Notes: a model not told the origin generated them from the letters alone. A stretch of 64,000 nucleotides of DNA from Fictibacillus nanhaiensis (GCA_017052515.1 JAFHKR010000037.1:1-64000), one strand, 5' to 3'. Positions 8,139 through 16,293 are shown, numbered from the stretch's first letter. Translations and numbers: made by a program.

Positions 8139-8690
8139 CTAAACTATTTTTTTTTTGGCCCTGATGAGGGTACTTTTAGATATGCCTGTTATTTCCTCAA
8201 CTTGTTTGTAAGAACGTGTTTCCAATAATTTTAAAGCGTGTTCCAGCTGTTTCTTACTGAACTTGTTGGGCCGGCCCTCTCTGTAATCCTCACGCTGTTT
8301 TGCAATGGCCTTACCTTCCTGTGTACGTTCTATGATAAGATTCCTTTCCATTTCTGCCACAGCAAGTAAAGTGGTTAAGAAGAATCTACCCATAGTGGTA
8401 TCTTCCAGTAAACCTACGTTTAATACATGTACCCTAATCCCTTTAGAAAATAGGCCCTTAACTATCTCTATTCCTTCTACAGTATTCCTGGCTAGCCTAT
8501 CTAGTTTAGTAACAACTAGCGTATCACCTTCAGATAGTAGTTTTAGTAATTCTTTAAATTGTGGCCTATCTGATTTAGTCCCCGTAAACTTCTCTGAATA
8601 AATTTTATTACAGCCTTCTTTTTCAAGTGCTTGTAGTTGTACTTCTAACTCTTGTGATACTGTACTTACTCGTGCATAGCCGTATTTCAT
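8139..8690 (-). CDS. Serine recombinase (resolvase/invertase family)
   Basis: 183 residues, the usual size for small resolvases such as Tn552 BinR or Sin. The catalytic domain (1-135) has YARVST with the nucleophilic Ser (about S9), TKLDRLARN (Arg/Asp active-site region) and the long helix [15 protein letters not shown]. The C-terminal HTH (about 150-183) reads [18 protein letters not shown]. The ATG has AAGGGGA seven nt upstream. Such enzymes resolve cointegrates or invert DNA at res sites; a possible site lies just upstream (8711-8780). Together with the neighbouring HNH gene it may be the remains of a mobile element inside element 1. Confidence 0.92.
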   Translation of the reverse strand: MKYGYARVSTVSQELEVQLQALEKEGCNKIYSEKFTGTKSDRPQFKELLKLLSEGDTLVVTKLDRLARNTVEGIEIVKGLFSKGIRVHVLNVGLLEDTTMGRFFLTTLLAVAEMERNLIIERTQEGKAIAKQREDYREGRPNKFSKKQLEHALKLLETRSYKQVEEITGISKSTLIRAKKKIV

Positions 8691-8710
8691 ATGTATTGTT
8701 CCCCTTCAAT

Positions 8711-8780
8711 TATGACACTATGTTTTGACACCTTCTGATATCTTGATAATACTGCTTATAGAATTCGGTGTCAATACTGT
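8711..8780. promoter_or_regulatory. Possible res-type site upstream of resolvase
   Basis: Inverted copies TTGACACC (8725-8732) and GGTGTCAA (8767-8774), 34 nt apart, with a further TGACAC at 8713-8718. They sit within 90 bp upstream of the resolvase start, where res sites and the resolvase promoter usually are. Assignment is by position and symmetry only. Confidence 0.4.
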
Positions 8781-9035
8781 TAAGTTTTGGGTAAGTTTTT
8801 ACTTCTAGTAAGCCAGCGGTAGACCTCAAGAAATTTCAGTGGAAGGCATGGTCATGACCAATTTTAAATATAGATTCCTTTAAAAATAAAATTTCTCAAT
8901 TAAAAGAGATTTCAAAATATGCCCCGTTTTCTTGGTTAATCGGTATCTCCTTAATATTTCTCTTATATGCAGTAAAAAAATGTGTCGAATTTTCCTCTTA
9001 TTTCAATTATAATATCAAATTAGAGGAGGTAATAT

Positions 9036-9908
9036 ATGGAAGGTGGAATTGAAGAAAAGGACAAAATGAGGCCGAGGGATTGGAAATGGATTGTTAGTAT
9101 TTTAATAACAATAATTATCTTTCTTTTAACTGCTATATTTTTAAATATCACTGAAAAAATTTCCATATCGGATTTAATTTCAATCGGAAGCGGACTAGTA
9201 TCTATTGCATTAGCCATAGTCGCTATAATAATTGCAGTTGCTGAAAGTGTAAAATCAAGCAATAAAGAAGAAAAAGTTCAAGTGGGTTTAGATAAGATTA
9301 TTTCAAATACAGACACAATGAGAGATTTAATACATAAACTCGAAAAACTAGAAAAAGAAGTCACAAATACAAATACCGAGGTAAAATCACTTAGAAAAGC
9401 TTATAAAGAATCGGAAAAATCCTTTATACTGCCGAATGAAGAAAGTCAAGAATTAAAATATACACAAGATGAAAAACCAATTCAACAAACTAACGGGAAT
9501 CAGCAAGAAGTGGAAAGAGAAAATCCAAATGTATCATCTGTAAATCTCGAACAATTCATGACTTTAACAAGAGGAGATATATATTTTGCTGACCTATCCC
9601 CTGTTGTCGGTTCTGAACTAGGTGGAGTACGACCGGTTTTAGTGGTATCAAATGATATAGCTAACAAATTCTCACCAGTCATTAACATAGCCCCTATTAC
9701 GGCACAAATTCAAAAGGCAAAATTACCAACTCATGTAGAAATAGATGCTAAACGATGGGGATTCGAAAAAGATTCAGTAATTATTGTGGAACAAACACTA
9801 ACAGTTGATAAGCAAAGACTCAAAGATAAAATCACTCATCTTGATGAAGAAATGATGAATAAAGTGGATGAAGCTTTATCAGTTCAGTTAGGGTTAATTG
9901 ATTTTTAG
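9036..9908 (+). CDS. Membrane-anchored MazF/EndoA-type endoribonuclease fusion
   Basis: 290 residues in three parts. Two transmembrane helices lie at about 17-38 and 46-68. A coiled-coil and polar linker spans about 75-170. A complete MazF (PemK/EndoA) domain covers 176-290. The toxin domain is close to B. subtilis EndoA: TRGDIYFADLSPVVGSE, GGVRPVLVV with the catalytic Arg at about 199, ITAQIQKAKLPTHVEIDAKR with Thr at about 222, and the QLGLIDF end. MazF enzymes cut mRNA (UACAU in Bacillus) and are normally paired with a MazE antitoxin. None is next to this gene. A strong AGAGGAGGT site precedes the ATG, and a terminator follows the stop. Confidence 0.9.
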   Translation: MEGGIEEKDKMRPRDWKWIVSILITIIIFLLTAIFLNITEKISISDLISIGSGLVSIALAIVAIIIAVAESVKSSNKEEKVQVGLDKIISNTDTMRDLIHKLEKLEKEVTNTNTEVKSLRKAYKESEKSFILPNEESQELKYTQDEKPIQQTNGNQQEVERENPNVSSVNLEQFMTLTRGDIYFADLSPVVGSELGGVRPVLVVSNDIANKFSPVINIAPITAQIQKAKLPTHVEIDAKRWGFEKDSVIIVEQTLTVDKQRLKDKITHLDEEMMNKVDEALSVQLGLIDF

Positions 9909-9930
9909 GCATTCTTCGGAGTGCTTTTTT
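9909..9930 (+). terminator. Terminator after MazF fusion
   Basis: Stem GCATTC-TTCG-GAGTGC (9909-9924) with a stable TTCG tetraloop, followed by seven or more T, directly behind the stop codon. Confidence 0.85.
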
Positions 9931-9935
9931 TATTT

Positions 9936-10766
9936 TGAAAACAACAAATTTCCCCCACCAACTAATTAAAAGCAAGTGAGGGAATAAATGTATTAGGTTA
10001 GGTTAAGATTCTTTACCACATAGATAAAGATTCTTTAATTGGTTAGGTAAACAAACTTTACTATAACTAAACAATTGAAACTATAATCCTGTATTAGTGT
10101 TATTTCTTTGGCTTCGCCAAATGTCTTTACCTTCACTTCGTTCCGGTAAATCCATTAAATTTATTAACTGTATCTGACACTATTATTTTCTGTTATAGAG
10201 TATTAATAACAGTTAGGTTTTTATAAGTGTTAACTTACGAACGTTAGTGAGTAAGTTACGAGAAGCTTTAGCTTCGAGTTTGTTACGCTATTACCGAAGT
10301 ATTACCGAAGAACCTAAGGTTCTAACAGAATACTACAGTTATATTAGCGTTACACTTCTACAGTATATATAGCGTTAAAATAGGTCAAAGTACGACAAAA
10401 GAAATATTAAGATTTTGTGACAGTCCAATAATCCCAGCTATATCAACGTTTTCTGGCCCTCGCTATCTTCAACTTTCTTAGTGAAAATGTAGAACCGATT
10501 TTAACAATTACAGTTTAATCACAGTGATCTACGGTGATTAAACGAAATTCAAACTAAATGCTGCTATATCAACAATGTCTTTTTAACAAAAATAAAGATA
10601 ACTGTAGTACTTTCACCTGTTTTAGCACTTATAAGAGTAAGGGAATGATTTTTATCATTCCTACGGACAAATGAAATCACTACTTAGGGCAAGGTATGAT
10701 TTCTCTTTTGCCATTACCAATCCCAACATAGATTCAGTAAACACGGCAAACTGAATCGCAATAATT
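9936..10766. other. 0.8-kb noncoding region rich in small palindromes
   Basis: No open frame is supported. Hairpins include TTTGGC-TTC-GCCAAA (10107-10121), TTTACC...GGTAAA (10127-10150), AACTTAC...GTAAGTT (10232-10257), GAAGC-TTTA-GCTTC (10262-10275) and AGAACC-TAA-GGTTCT (10309-10323). ATTACCGAAG is directly repeated at about 10290-10310, and GCTATATCAAC occurs near 10437 and 10563. This could be an origin, a structured RNA, or a leader for the small-gene operon. Nothing decides between them. Confidence 0.5.
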
Positions 10767-10810
10767 GACAGTTACTTGGCTTCCTCCTAGCCAGGCAACT
10801 GTCTTTTTTC
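10767..10810 (+). terminator. Terminator-like hairpin in leader of small-gene operon
   Basis: GACAGTT (10767-10773) pairs with AACTGTC (10797-10803), and an inner TTGGCT...AGCCAGG extends the stem. Six T follow. It lies 31 nt before the 10841 gene, so it either ends a transcript from the palindrome-rich region or attenuates the operon. Confidence 0.7.
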
Positions 10811-10840
10811 ATTGCCTAAAAACGAAAGGACTATCAAAAC

Positions 10841-11125
10841 ATGATGAATAAATACGACAAAACAGAAGTAATGAAGCTGTTAGATGAAAAAACACTGAAG
10901 GCGTTATTAAGGCTTTACGGAATTGATTATAAGTTTCTAGCTGTAAGGCTTGGATGTACACGGCCGAATATTCATTACCACTTAAAACATGACACTTTTA
11001 AACAATATCAGCGTGAAAACATATTAGAACTACTTTTTAAACAAGGCTTGGAAGTGGCTGAATTAGTTATTATCAATCAGCTTGTAACTAAACAGAAGAA
11101 GGTGAAAGCAGATGAAGTTAATTGA
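10841..11125 (+). CDS. Small HTH-like protein, first gene of phage-like operon
   Basis: 94 residues, not assigned to a named family. The middle (about 22-50) reads as a Cro/resolvase-type helix-turn-helix: LLRLYGIDYKFLAVRLGCT followed by RPNIHYHLK. It is likely a DNA-binding regulator. AAAGGA lies ten nt before the ATG. Its end overlaps the next gene by 14 nt, suggesting translational coupling of the four-gene set 10841-12446, an architecture common in phage and plasmid early regions. Confidence 0.65.
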   Translation: MMNKYDKTEVMKLLDEKTLKALLRLYGIDYKFLAVRLGCTRPNIHYHLKHDTFKQYQRENILELLFKQGLEVAELVIINQLVTKQKKVKADEVN

Positions 11126-11540
11126 TGAAATCGTACATGAGTTAACTGATATATCAACTGAATGGAATAAGCGTGAGATTACCACAGAAGTAAGGAATCT
11201 ACGAATAGACTTACTAATTCAGCAGATACAACAGCTAGACTTAAACTATGATAGGCAGCCCTTGTTGTATATCTCAAAAGAAGCAAAACAAGTATTTAAT
11301 CAGCTGTTAAAACGGTATATTCATAAGGCTGTAGGTAGCTTAGATTTACTGAAGGAGACAACTAACAAGAAATCTTATAACAATAAGGGAAGTGCTATCA
11401 TAAACCGGAAGCTTTTCTTTCATTCCCTTCATAAAACTATGGAAAGAAACATTATTGGCTGGATAAGAAGAAACGATATGCAAGATGTTAGAAATTTTCA
11501 GTTACTAATACTAAGAAAAGAGGAAGTTACAAATGAGTAA
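11112..11540 (+). CDS. Uncharacterised phage-like protein
   Basis: 142 residues, predicted helical and basic, with no recognised domain. It overlaps the HTH gene before it (14 nt) and the small gene after it (8 nt), so it is part of a tightly coupled operon. The ATG lies in AGATGAAG with GAAGGTGAAAGC upstream. No catalytic motif is visible. Confidence 0.6.
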   Translation: MKLIDEIVHELTDISTEWNKREITTEVRNLRIDLLIQQIQQLDLNYDRQPLLYISKEAKQVFNQLLKRYIHKAVGSLDLLKETTNKKSYNNKGSAIINRKLFFHSLHKTMERNIIGWIRRNDMQDVRNFQLLILRKEEVTNE

Positions 11541-11778
11541 TCAAGACAGATTAGACTTTATTAGAAACTATTATGCTAATCAAGAAAAGGTAAAGGTTGA
11601 AGTATTACCTTCTATTAGCAAAACAACAAAAGGAAATGTAGTTCACAAGTTCAACGGTAAGCGTGCGGGCTATGAGTTTAAACACGGAGTAGCTTACGTT
11701 GATGCTAAAGATGTACACCTGTTTCGCAATAGCCTCCCTTATATGGTGATTCACGATAAGAAAGAAGGTAATGAATAA
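11533..11778 (+). CDS. Small uncharacterised phage-like protein
   Basis: 81 residues, not recognised. It is basic in the middle (KTTKGNVVHKFNGKRAGY) and predicted as mixed strands. It starts inside the end of the previous gene (AAATGAGTAA) and its stop shares a base with the next ATG (TAATG), which strongly supports a coupled, genuine gene. Confidence 0.6.
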   Translation: MSNQDRLDFIRNYYANQEKVKVEVLPSISKTTKGNVVHKFNGKRAGYEFKHGVAYVDAKDVHLFRNSLPYMVIHDKKEGNE

Positions 11779-12446
11779 TGTCAGCGAAAGCAAAAGATAA
11801 AGTGCTTCAATTTGTAGAGGAATACAACATCAGAGTTTCAAAGTTTAATAATGATATTGAAGCTTCAGAAAAAGCTATTGAGGATATGAAGCTAGAAATT
11901 AAGTTCATAAATGAAGTTGAATTGACACCTGCTATTGAAAAGCGTGTAGTTGAAGGTGATTCTAGCTTTGAAGATAAACTTAAGAAGAAACTAGCCAAGC
12001 TTGAAGCTGAAGTAGTACGGAAAACAGAGGAAGTAATGATTCTTAAAAAGTTACTATCTAACTACTTGATTGAATCAGCCGATAAGGTTACTGATTTGGA
12101 TAATATGTTTAGGAATGATAAAAAGATAGCTGAAGCTAAGGCTTACGCTATGATGATGCACTCTAAAAAGCTATATGTTGATTCTATCCAAAAAGAAGCA
12201 GCAGTACTACAGGAACTAAAGGATGTAGACGTGCAGCTTCAACAGATTCAGTACAACGCTGGAAGAACTAACGGCATATACACAGAAATAGATGTGCTAA
12301 CCGCCCCTATCCCTAGCTATAAGGATAGATTCAATGGTGTTTATCTACAGTTGTCTTTAGACGAAATAAGGCAGCTTATTAAAGGTACTATAAAGCCTGA
12401 AGATTTATCTTACCTGATAAGATTCTCACACAAGAAAGATTTATAA
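11778..12446 (+). CDS. Coiled-coil phage-like protein
   Basis: 222 residues, dominated by heptad-rich helices (about 15-165) with alternating Lys/Glu and hydrophobic positions, so a long coiled coil is likely. The tail (about 170-222) differs: PIPSYKDRFNGVYLQLSLDE. No family was recognised. It is the last gene of the coupled set and is followed by a terminator. A scaffold or structural role is possible but is a guess. Confidence 0.6.
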   Translation: MSAKAKDKVLQFVEEYNIRVSKFNNDIEASEKAIEDMKLEIKFINEVELTPAIEKRVVEGDSSFEDKLKKKLAKLEAEVVRKTEEVMILKKLLSNYLIESADKVTDLDNMFRNDKKIAEAKAYAMMMHSKKLYVDSIQKEAAVLQELKDVDVQLQQIQYNAGRTNGIYTEIDVLTAPIPSYKDRFNGVYLQLSLDEIRQLIKGTIKPEDLSYLIRFSHKKDL

Positions 12447-12477
12447 GGTGCTAATTGAATAAGCAAGCGTGTTGCTA

Positions 12478-12551
12478 GGAAGCATTGTAGCGAAGTTAGA
12501 TTGGCATAGGCGAGTAACCTATCATCTAATTCCCTTACAGTGCTTCCTTTT
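12478..12551 (+). terminator. Large terminator after small-gene operon
   Basis: Outer stem GGAAGCATTGTA (12478-12489) pairs with TACAGTGCTTCC (12536-12547). An inner GTTAGAT...ATCTAAT with TAGG...CCTA makes a long branched hairpin. Six T follow. Confidence 0.8.
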
Positions 12552-12601
12552 TTGTATCTGTTTTTTGAATATTAATAATCGACTAAGGAAGAGTGATAAA
12601 A

Positions 12602-12940
12602 ATGAATAGAAAAGTTTTAGTGAAATCAAAATGTGCTAATTATGTGGATGGAATGTGTGTGGTAAGAGACATAGCATGCCCATTAGTAACACCTTTTGAG
12701 TACAACGGACATAAGTTCCTTTGCGAAGAAGCTAAATGTGAATACTTTGAAAAGAATGTTGTAGGTATAGATAAAGTGGTTGAAGTTAAGCTATTCACAT
12801 ATAAACACTGTAACCAATGTAATAAGCCTTTTAAACCTTCATCCAGTGCCAGTAACTACTGTAGTGATAACTGTAGGGCATTGGCTAGGAAAAAAACACA
12901 TAGAAAGTTTAATAGTAAACGACAAATTAACCATAGCTGA
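12602..12940 (+). CDS. Cysteine-rich zinc-binding phage-like protein
   Basis: 112 residues with two cysteine clusters. One is near the N-terminus (CANYVDGMCVVRDIACPL...CEEAKCEYF). The other, at about 70-95, is CNQCNKPF...YCSDNCRALARKK, which reads as a treble-clef or zinc-ribbon DNA-binding finger. The ATG has AAGGAAG ten nt upstream; an earlier GTG is too close to that site. It stands alone after the operon terminator and is typical of small phage accessory proteins. Confidence 0.65.
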   Translation: MNRKVLVKSKCANYVDGMCVVRDIACPLVTPFEYNGHKFLCEEAKCEYFEKNVVGIDKVVEVKLFTYKHCNQCNKPFKPSSSASNYCSDNCRALARKKTHRKFNSKRQINHS

Positions 12941-13221
12941 AATCAATAGTATCAAGGACTTAGGAAGTCAAAAATGGCTTCCTAAGGGTTTACTATTCAG
13001 AATGAAACAAATTGTCGTTACCCCCTGTAAAAGTCAAACTGAATAGGGATTAAATATGTCCATATATATAGTTTCATAATGTATATATAGTAGTGGTGTT
13101 AGAGAGATTACTGTGTTTGGTTTTCCATAGTACATATAGGTATCATCTAAATAGAAGTTTTCATATAGTCTCGTTAACTGACAAAATACAATAAATTTAT
13201 CCAAAAAATAACATATTGTTG
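12941..13221. other. Intergenic region with palindromes before CBASS operon
   Basis: A hairpin CTTAGGAAGTC-AAAAATG-GCTTCCTAAG (about 12958-12985) lacks a T tail. CTATTCAG (about 12991) and CTGAATAG (about 13039) form a wider inverted repeat. The rest is AT-rich, with repeated TATATA stretches and no supported gene. Confidence 0.5.
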
Positions 13222-13227
13222 TATAAT
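13222..13227 (+). promoter_or_regulatory. Probable -10 box of CBASS operon
   Basis: A perfect TATAAT, with a poor -35 (around TTATCC, 13197-13202). Transcription from here would begin at about 13233, inside the longest open frame but before the TTG at 13259. This supports the TTG as the real start of the nucleotidyltransferase. Confidence 0.55.
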
Positions 13228-13258
13228 GACAATAAATATAAGTATGGAGGGGAAATTT

Positions 13259-14065
13259 TTGTCGGTTAATAATTATTTATCTACTTTATCAAGTAGCCTA
13301 GTCCTTTCAGCTACGGAAACTGCCAACATTCGAACTTCAATCGAGAATTTATCAAGAAAATTAAATTCCTATTTTAATCAAGGTCAGTTACACACTCATT
13401 TTCAATTTGGTTCAAGCACAAGAGGAACGATTCTTCCTCGTAGAGTAGATTCTGAATCAGATGTCGATTATATGGTAGTGTTTAAGAATCCTAGAGGATT
13501 TACCCCAGAAACATTATTAAGACAATTAAAAGATTTTATGTACACCTATTACAACCGTTCAGAAATATATAAAGATAGCCCAACAATGGTTCTTGAATTG
13601 AATCATATTAAGTTCGAACTAGTTCCAGCTATTCAAGACGCTTGGGGCAACTTCTCAATTCCCTCAAAGCAAAATATCTTTTCCCAATGGATGCCCACTG
13701 ACCCTTTGGGATTCAATGAGAAAATTACTAGAGTTAACGTGTATAACAATTCTAGAATTAAACCATTGGTTCGTTTACTTAAATACTGGAACACAAACAA
13801 ATTAGACGGTTATCTTTATTCTTTTGATTTAGAAAATATGTTGGTACAGAAATACAATTACAATAGCAGAGGTTCATTAAAAGAGTATGTTTACGATACT
13901 TTTGAAACAATGACTCCTAGCTACGGTGATTCTCAAAGATTTATAGAACGTTTAGGAAGGGCAAAAAAAATTATCTATGAAGCTAAATGGCATGAACAAA
14001 GAGGTTACGAGGTTCAAGCTAGAGAAACAATTAAGAATCTCTTTCCAGAAGTTTATGTGAGGTAA
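13259..14065 (+). CDS. CD-NTase (CBASS cyclic oligonucleotide synthase)
   Basis: 268 residues from TTG; GGAGGGG lies six nt upstream. It has a polymerase-beta-type nucleotidyltransferase core: FQFGSSTRGT (GS motif at about 51-56), then DSESDVDYMVVF with metal-binding D68 and D70, and a third acidic residue in HIKFELVP (about 116). A C-terminal helical half follows. This is the layout of SMODS/CD-NTase enzymes, which make cyclic nucleotide alarms on phage infection. The next gene, three nt downstream, is a four-TM protein, the classic effector partner. The product nucleotide cannot be read from sequence. Confidence 0.85.
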   Translation: MSVNNYLSTLSSSLVLSATETANIRTSIENLSRKLNSYFNQGQLHTHFQFGSSTRGTILPRRVDSESDVDYMVVFKNPRGFTPETLLRQLKDFMYTYYNRSEIYKDSPTMVLELNHIKFELVPAIQDAWGNFSIPSKQNIFSQWMPTDPLGFNEKITRVNVYNNSRIKPLVRLLKYWNTNKLDGYLYSFDLENMLVQKYNYNSRGSLKEYVYDTFETMTPSYGDSQRFIERLGRAKKIIYEAKWHEQRGYEVQARETIKNLFPEVYVR

Positions 14066-14068
14066 TGT

Positions 14069-14857
14069 ATGAGTGAACGTTATGATTCCTTAGATAGACA
14101 CTACAAGGACATAGAAAAACTTAATACAGCAACTACTACATTATTTTGGGTAAACGCTGCTTTATCAATTGCGGTATTTTTTGTAGATAATTCCTTAACT
14201 GTAAAGAACATTTTGCTAACTGTGTTTACTATTACTACGTTTGGTTACTTTGTAATTGATAATTATTTAAGCATTTTCAAAATCCCAAAAGTTGAGGATA
14301 TAAGAAGGGTTCATTTGTTAACGAACTCATTTAATGTTCCTTTAGATAACGAAAAAACTAACATGTACTACAACAATGAAATAGAACCTTCCTTATTAAA
14401 ATTAGGGGCAAATATCTTTGAAAATTCCTTGTTTGCTAAAAGAGTTACTTACGAAATGGCAAAGAGAGAAAGAATTAAAATCGGGATATTTATAGTGGTG
14501 TTTTTTGTAGCACTTCTGTTAAGAACTACTGAAATGGAATTAATCTCTATCCTTGCACAAACTTTGTTTGCCAGCACCTTAATTCCTGCTTATGTTAGGC
14601 TTGAAGTTTTACATTTTAAAAACAAAGTAATTTTTGATTCCCTACATGATATTTTTCTCTTCCATAATCAAAGAACAAGTGAAAGTGATAAGAGAATGTC
14701 TGCAAAATTACTTGATTGTTTCGTTAAGTATGAATCTGCAAAAGCATATTCGGGTGTGAAGCAGGATTCAAAGATTTTCCACAAAATAAACCCGGAGGTT
14801 ACGCAAGAGTGGGAAGAAATAAAACGTAGTCTAAATGTAGATAGAGTAACTAATTAA
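14069..14857 (+). CDS. CBASS effector with four transmembrane helices (S-4TM type)
   Basis: 262 residues. Hydrophobic helices lie at about 22-40, 48-67, 138-152 and 158-176 in two hairpins, and the region between and the tail are soluble. This matches the SMODS-associated 4TM effector family, thought to open the membrane when it binds the cyclic nucleotide made by its partner. It starts three nt after the CD-NTase stop with GTGAGGTA as binding site, so the two are translationally coupled. No ubiquitin-like or HORMA/TRIP13 accessory genes are present, giving a minimal two-gene (type I) CBASS. Confidence 0.82.
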   Translation: MSERYDSLDRHYKDIEKLNTATTTLFWVNAALSIAVFFVDNSLTVKNILLTVFTITTFGYFVIDNYLSIFKIPKVEDIRRVHLLTNSFNVPLDNEKTNMYYNNEIEPSLLKLGANIFENSLFAKRVTYEMAKRERIKIGIFIVVFFVALLLRTTEMELISILAQTLFASTLIPAYVRLEVLHFKNKVIFDSLHDIFLFHNQRTSESDKRMSAKLLDCFVKYESAKAYSGVKQDSKIFHKINPEVTQEWEEIKRSLNVDRVTN

Positions 14858-14960
14858 ACTGTCTTTTCTTTAAAAAGAAATTCCATCATGTTAACAGAAA
14901 TATTGATAATAAACGTAGCTATTTAATATAGTAGAAATTAGTGTGGAGAAGGGGAGACGT

Positions 14961-15935
14961 TTGAAATATTTTTTTGTAGCTAGATTGCATGGGTTAACAA
15001 TAAATCAGGTGTTGAATAGAGGCATAAGGGTATTAGAAAATTTAAGGGTTACAAATAATAAAAGTATAATTGAGTCAAGAAGTGACGACTTCTTTAAAAC
15101 AATGCTTGGTAAATTAGAATATAACAGCTTACTTCAAGGTCCATTTGTGTACGCAGAAGGTGATTACGAGGATGATAGTGAAAATGTAGAAAATGGCAGA
15201 TTGGAATTTTTGAACTATTACCTTAGATTATGTCAAACAGTAGGGACATCCTTATGGCTTACTAAAGACAACAGTGTAAGAACTGAACTAGGTTTCTTAT
15301 ATGTGTATGATAAAAAATTATTAACAATTCAATCAGTATCATCTAATATGAGAACAACACAATTTGTGGATTGTAAAGGTGGCAATGAAGATACTGTTTT
15401 CTCAGTTGAAGAAATTAATGACTCAATAAAGTTATATACGGACATATTTGGAGAAAATACTAATGCTGATTTAGACCATTATGAAACAAGCAAAATAATT
15501 ACCATGGAAGCGAATAGATTAGAGAGGTTTGTATACTTTCTTCAATCCACTAGGACCCAAGGGTTTCCACCAGGTAGAATTGCTATGTATTGCATGTTAT
15601 TAGAAACATTGTTATCAACGAGTAAAGCTGAAATTGGACATCAATTAGCAGAGAGAACAGCTTTATTATTAGGAAAAGGTATTGAGGAAAGAGAAAAGAT
15701 TTATAAGTTTATTAAAGATGCTTACTCTGTTAGGTCAGCAAATTTCCATGGAGACAAATTACCAAGAAAATATAGAAGTATTGAAAAACAGACTGAACTT
15801 TGTATTGAATTCGATAACTATATAAGACGCTTATTTAAGATTATTTTTACTAATAGTGAAATAACCAATCGCTATAAAAGTAACGACGAGAATACAGAGT
15901 TAAACAAATGGTTCAATGAACTTATATTTTCATAA
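14961..15935 (+). CDS. Apea-type HEPN protein, putative defence gene
   Basis: About 324 residues. The N-terminal two thirds are not recognised. The C-terminal part (about 200-290) carries MYCMLLETLLS, then a helix ending in AYSVRSANFHGD. The R-x4-H (RSANFH) in this context is the signature of Apea-like HEPN domains found in phage-defence loci. The chosen start is TTG with AAGGGG six nt upstream; the GTG at 14943 has none. It lies 100 nt after the CBASS effector on the same strand. It may be a separate system or an accessory to it. Confidence 0.7.
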   Translation: MKYFFVARLHGLTINQVLNRGIRVLENLRVTNNKSIIESRSDDFFKTMLGKLEYNSLLQGPFVYAEGDYEDDSENVENGRLEFLNYYLRLCQTVGTSLWLTKDNSVRTELGFLYVYDKKLLTIQSVSSNMRTTQFVDCKGGNEDTVFSVEEINDSIKLYTDIFGENTNADLDHYETSKIITMEANRLERFVYFLQSTRTQGFPPGRIAMYCMLLETLLSTSKAEIGHQLAERTALLLGKGIEEREKIYKFIKDAYSVRSANFHGDKLPRKYRSIEKQTELCIEFDNYIRRLFKIIFTNSEITNRYKSNDENTELNKWFNELIFS

Positions 15936-16110
15936 GGTATCTTATTAGTTGCAGATAATTTTAACTTGCATTAATAAAGCAAAATTACTATAATGGTAAT
16001 TGTTCACTAATCGTATGAAGTGTTTCAGTAATGACCACAATTTACTGTTGAAGAAACGTTAATATCTCGGTACCTCACACACATATAACTGAAAGAATGA
16101 AGTGAAAACT

Positions 16111-16183
16111 CGACTCAAAATCGTGTTCCTTCTGGAGTGTCGGTTCGACCCCGACCACCGGTACCATTTTACTTAACTTAACA
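16111..16183 (+). repeat. Internal att site between elements 1 and 2
   Basis: 16111-16170 repeats the tRNA-Leu 3' end at 1320-1379 without mismatch. 16112-16183 repeats 30394-30465 over 72 nt, including ACTTAACTTAACA after the core. It lacks the 5' half of a tRNA, so it is not a tRNA gene. It is attR of element 1 and attL of element 2. Confidence 0.93.
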
Positions 16184-16193
16184 GCGTGAATTC

Positions 16194-16226
16194 AAGACTT
16201 TCTACAGTTGTAGAAGGTCTTTTTTG
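16194..16226 (+). terminator. Terminator behind internal att site
   Basis: AAGACTTTCTAC (16194-16205) pairs with GTAGAAGGTCTT (16210-16221) over 12 bp with one T-G pair, then T6. It occupies the same place relative to the att core as the terminators at 1415 and 30479. Confidence 0.85.
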
Positions 16227-16256
16227 TTGTCTAAAAAGACGACTAAAAAAAGTGAA

Positions 16257-16280
16257 AATCGTGTGCCTCGAATCGTGTGC
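16257..16280 (+). promoter_or_regulatory. Putative integrase arm-type sites of element 2
   Basis: AATCGTGTGC occurs at 16257-16266 and 16271-16280, 14 nt apart, the same spacing as the pair at 1489/1503. Single copies lie near the right ends: 30315-30324 (AATCGTGTGC) and an imperfect one at about 16008-16017. Confidence 0.5.
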
Positions 16281-16293
16281 TTAGGAGGCTGTT

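Larger units (their letters stand above)
1376..16166 (+). mobile_element. Integrative element 1 (defence island at tRNA-Leu)
   Basis: The element is bounded by att copies at 1320-1379 and 16111-16170, with a tyrosine recombinase as its first gene, facing inward. It carries HEPN-like, NDT-like, HNH, resolvase, MazF-fusion, phage-like small-gene, CBASS and Apea-HEPN genes. No replication, conjugation or packaging gene was recognised, so how it moves between cells is not evident. A serine resolvase and a broken phage gene inside suggest a composite history. Confidence 0.85.

Noticed and set aside
12780-13046. 88-residue frame overlapping the zinc-finger gene
   Set aside because: It lies mostly inside the better supported gene at 12602-12940 in another frame, and its tail consists of hairpin sequence.
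16111-16170. A second tRNA-Leu gene (and a third at 30394)
   Set aside because: Only the 3' half is present; the acceptor 5' strand and D arm are missing, so these are att sites, not genes.
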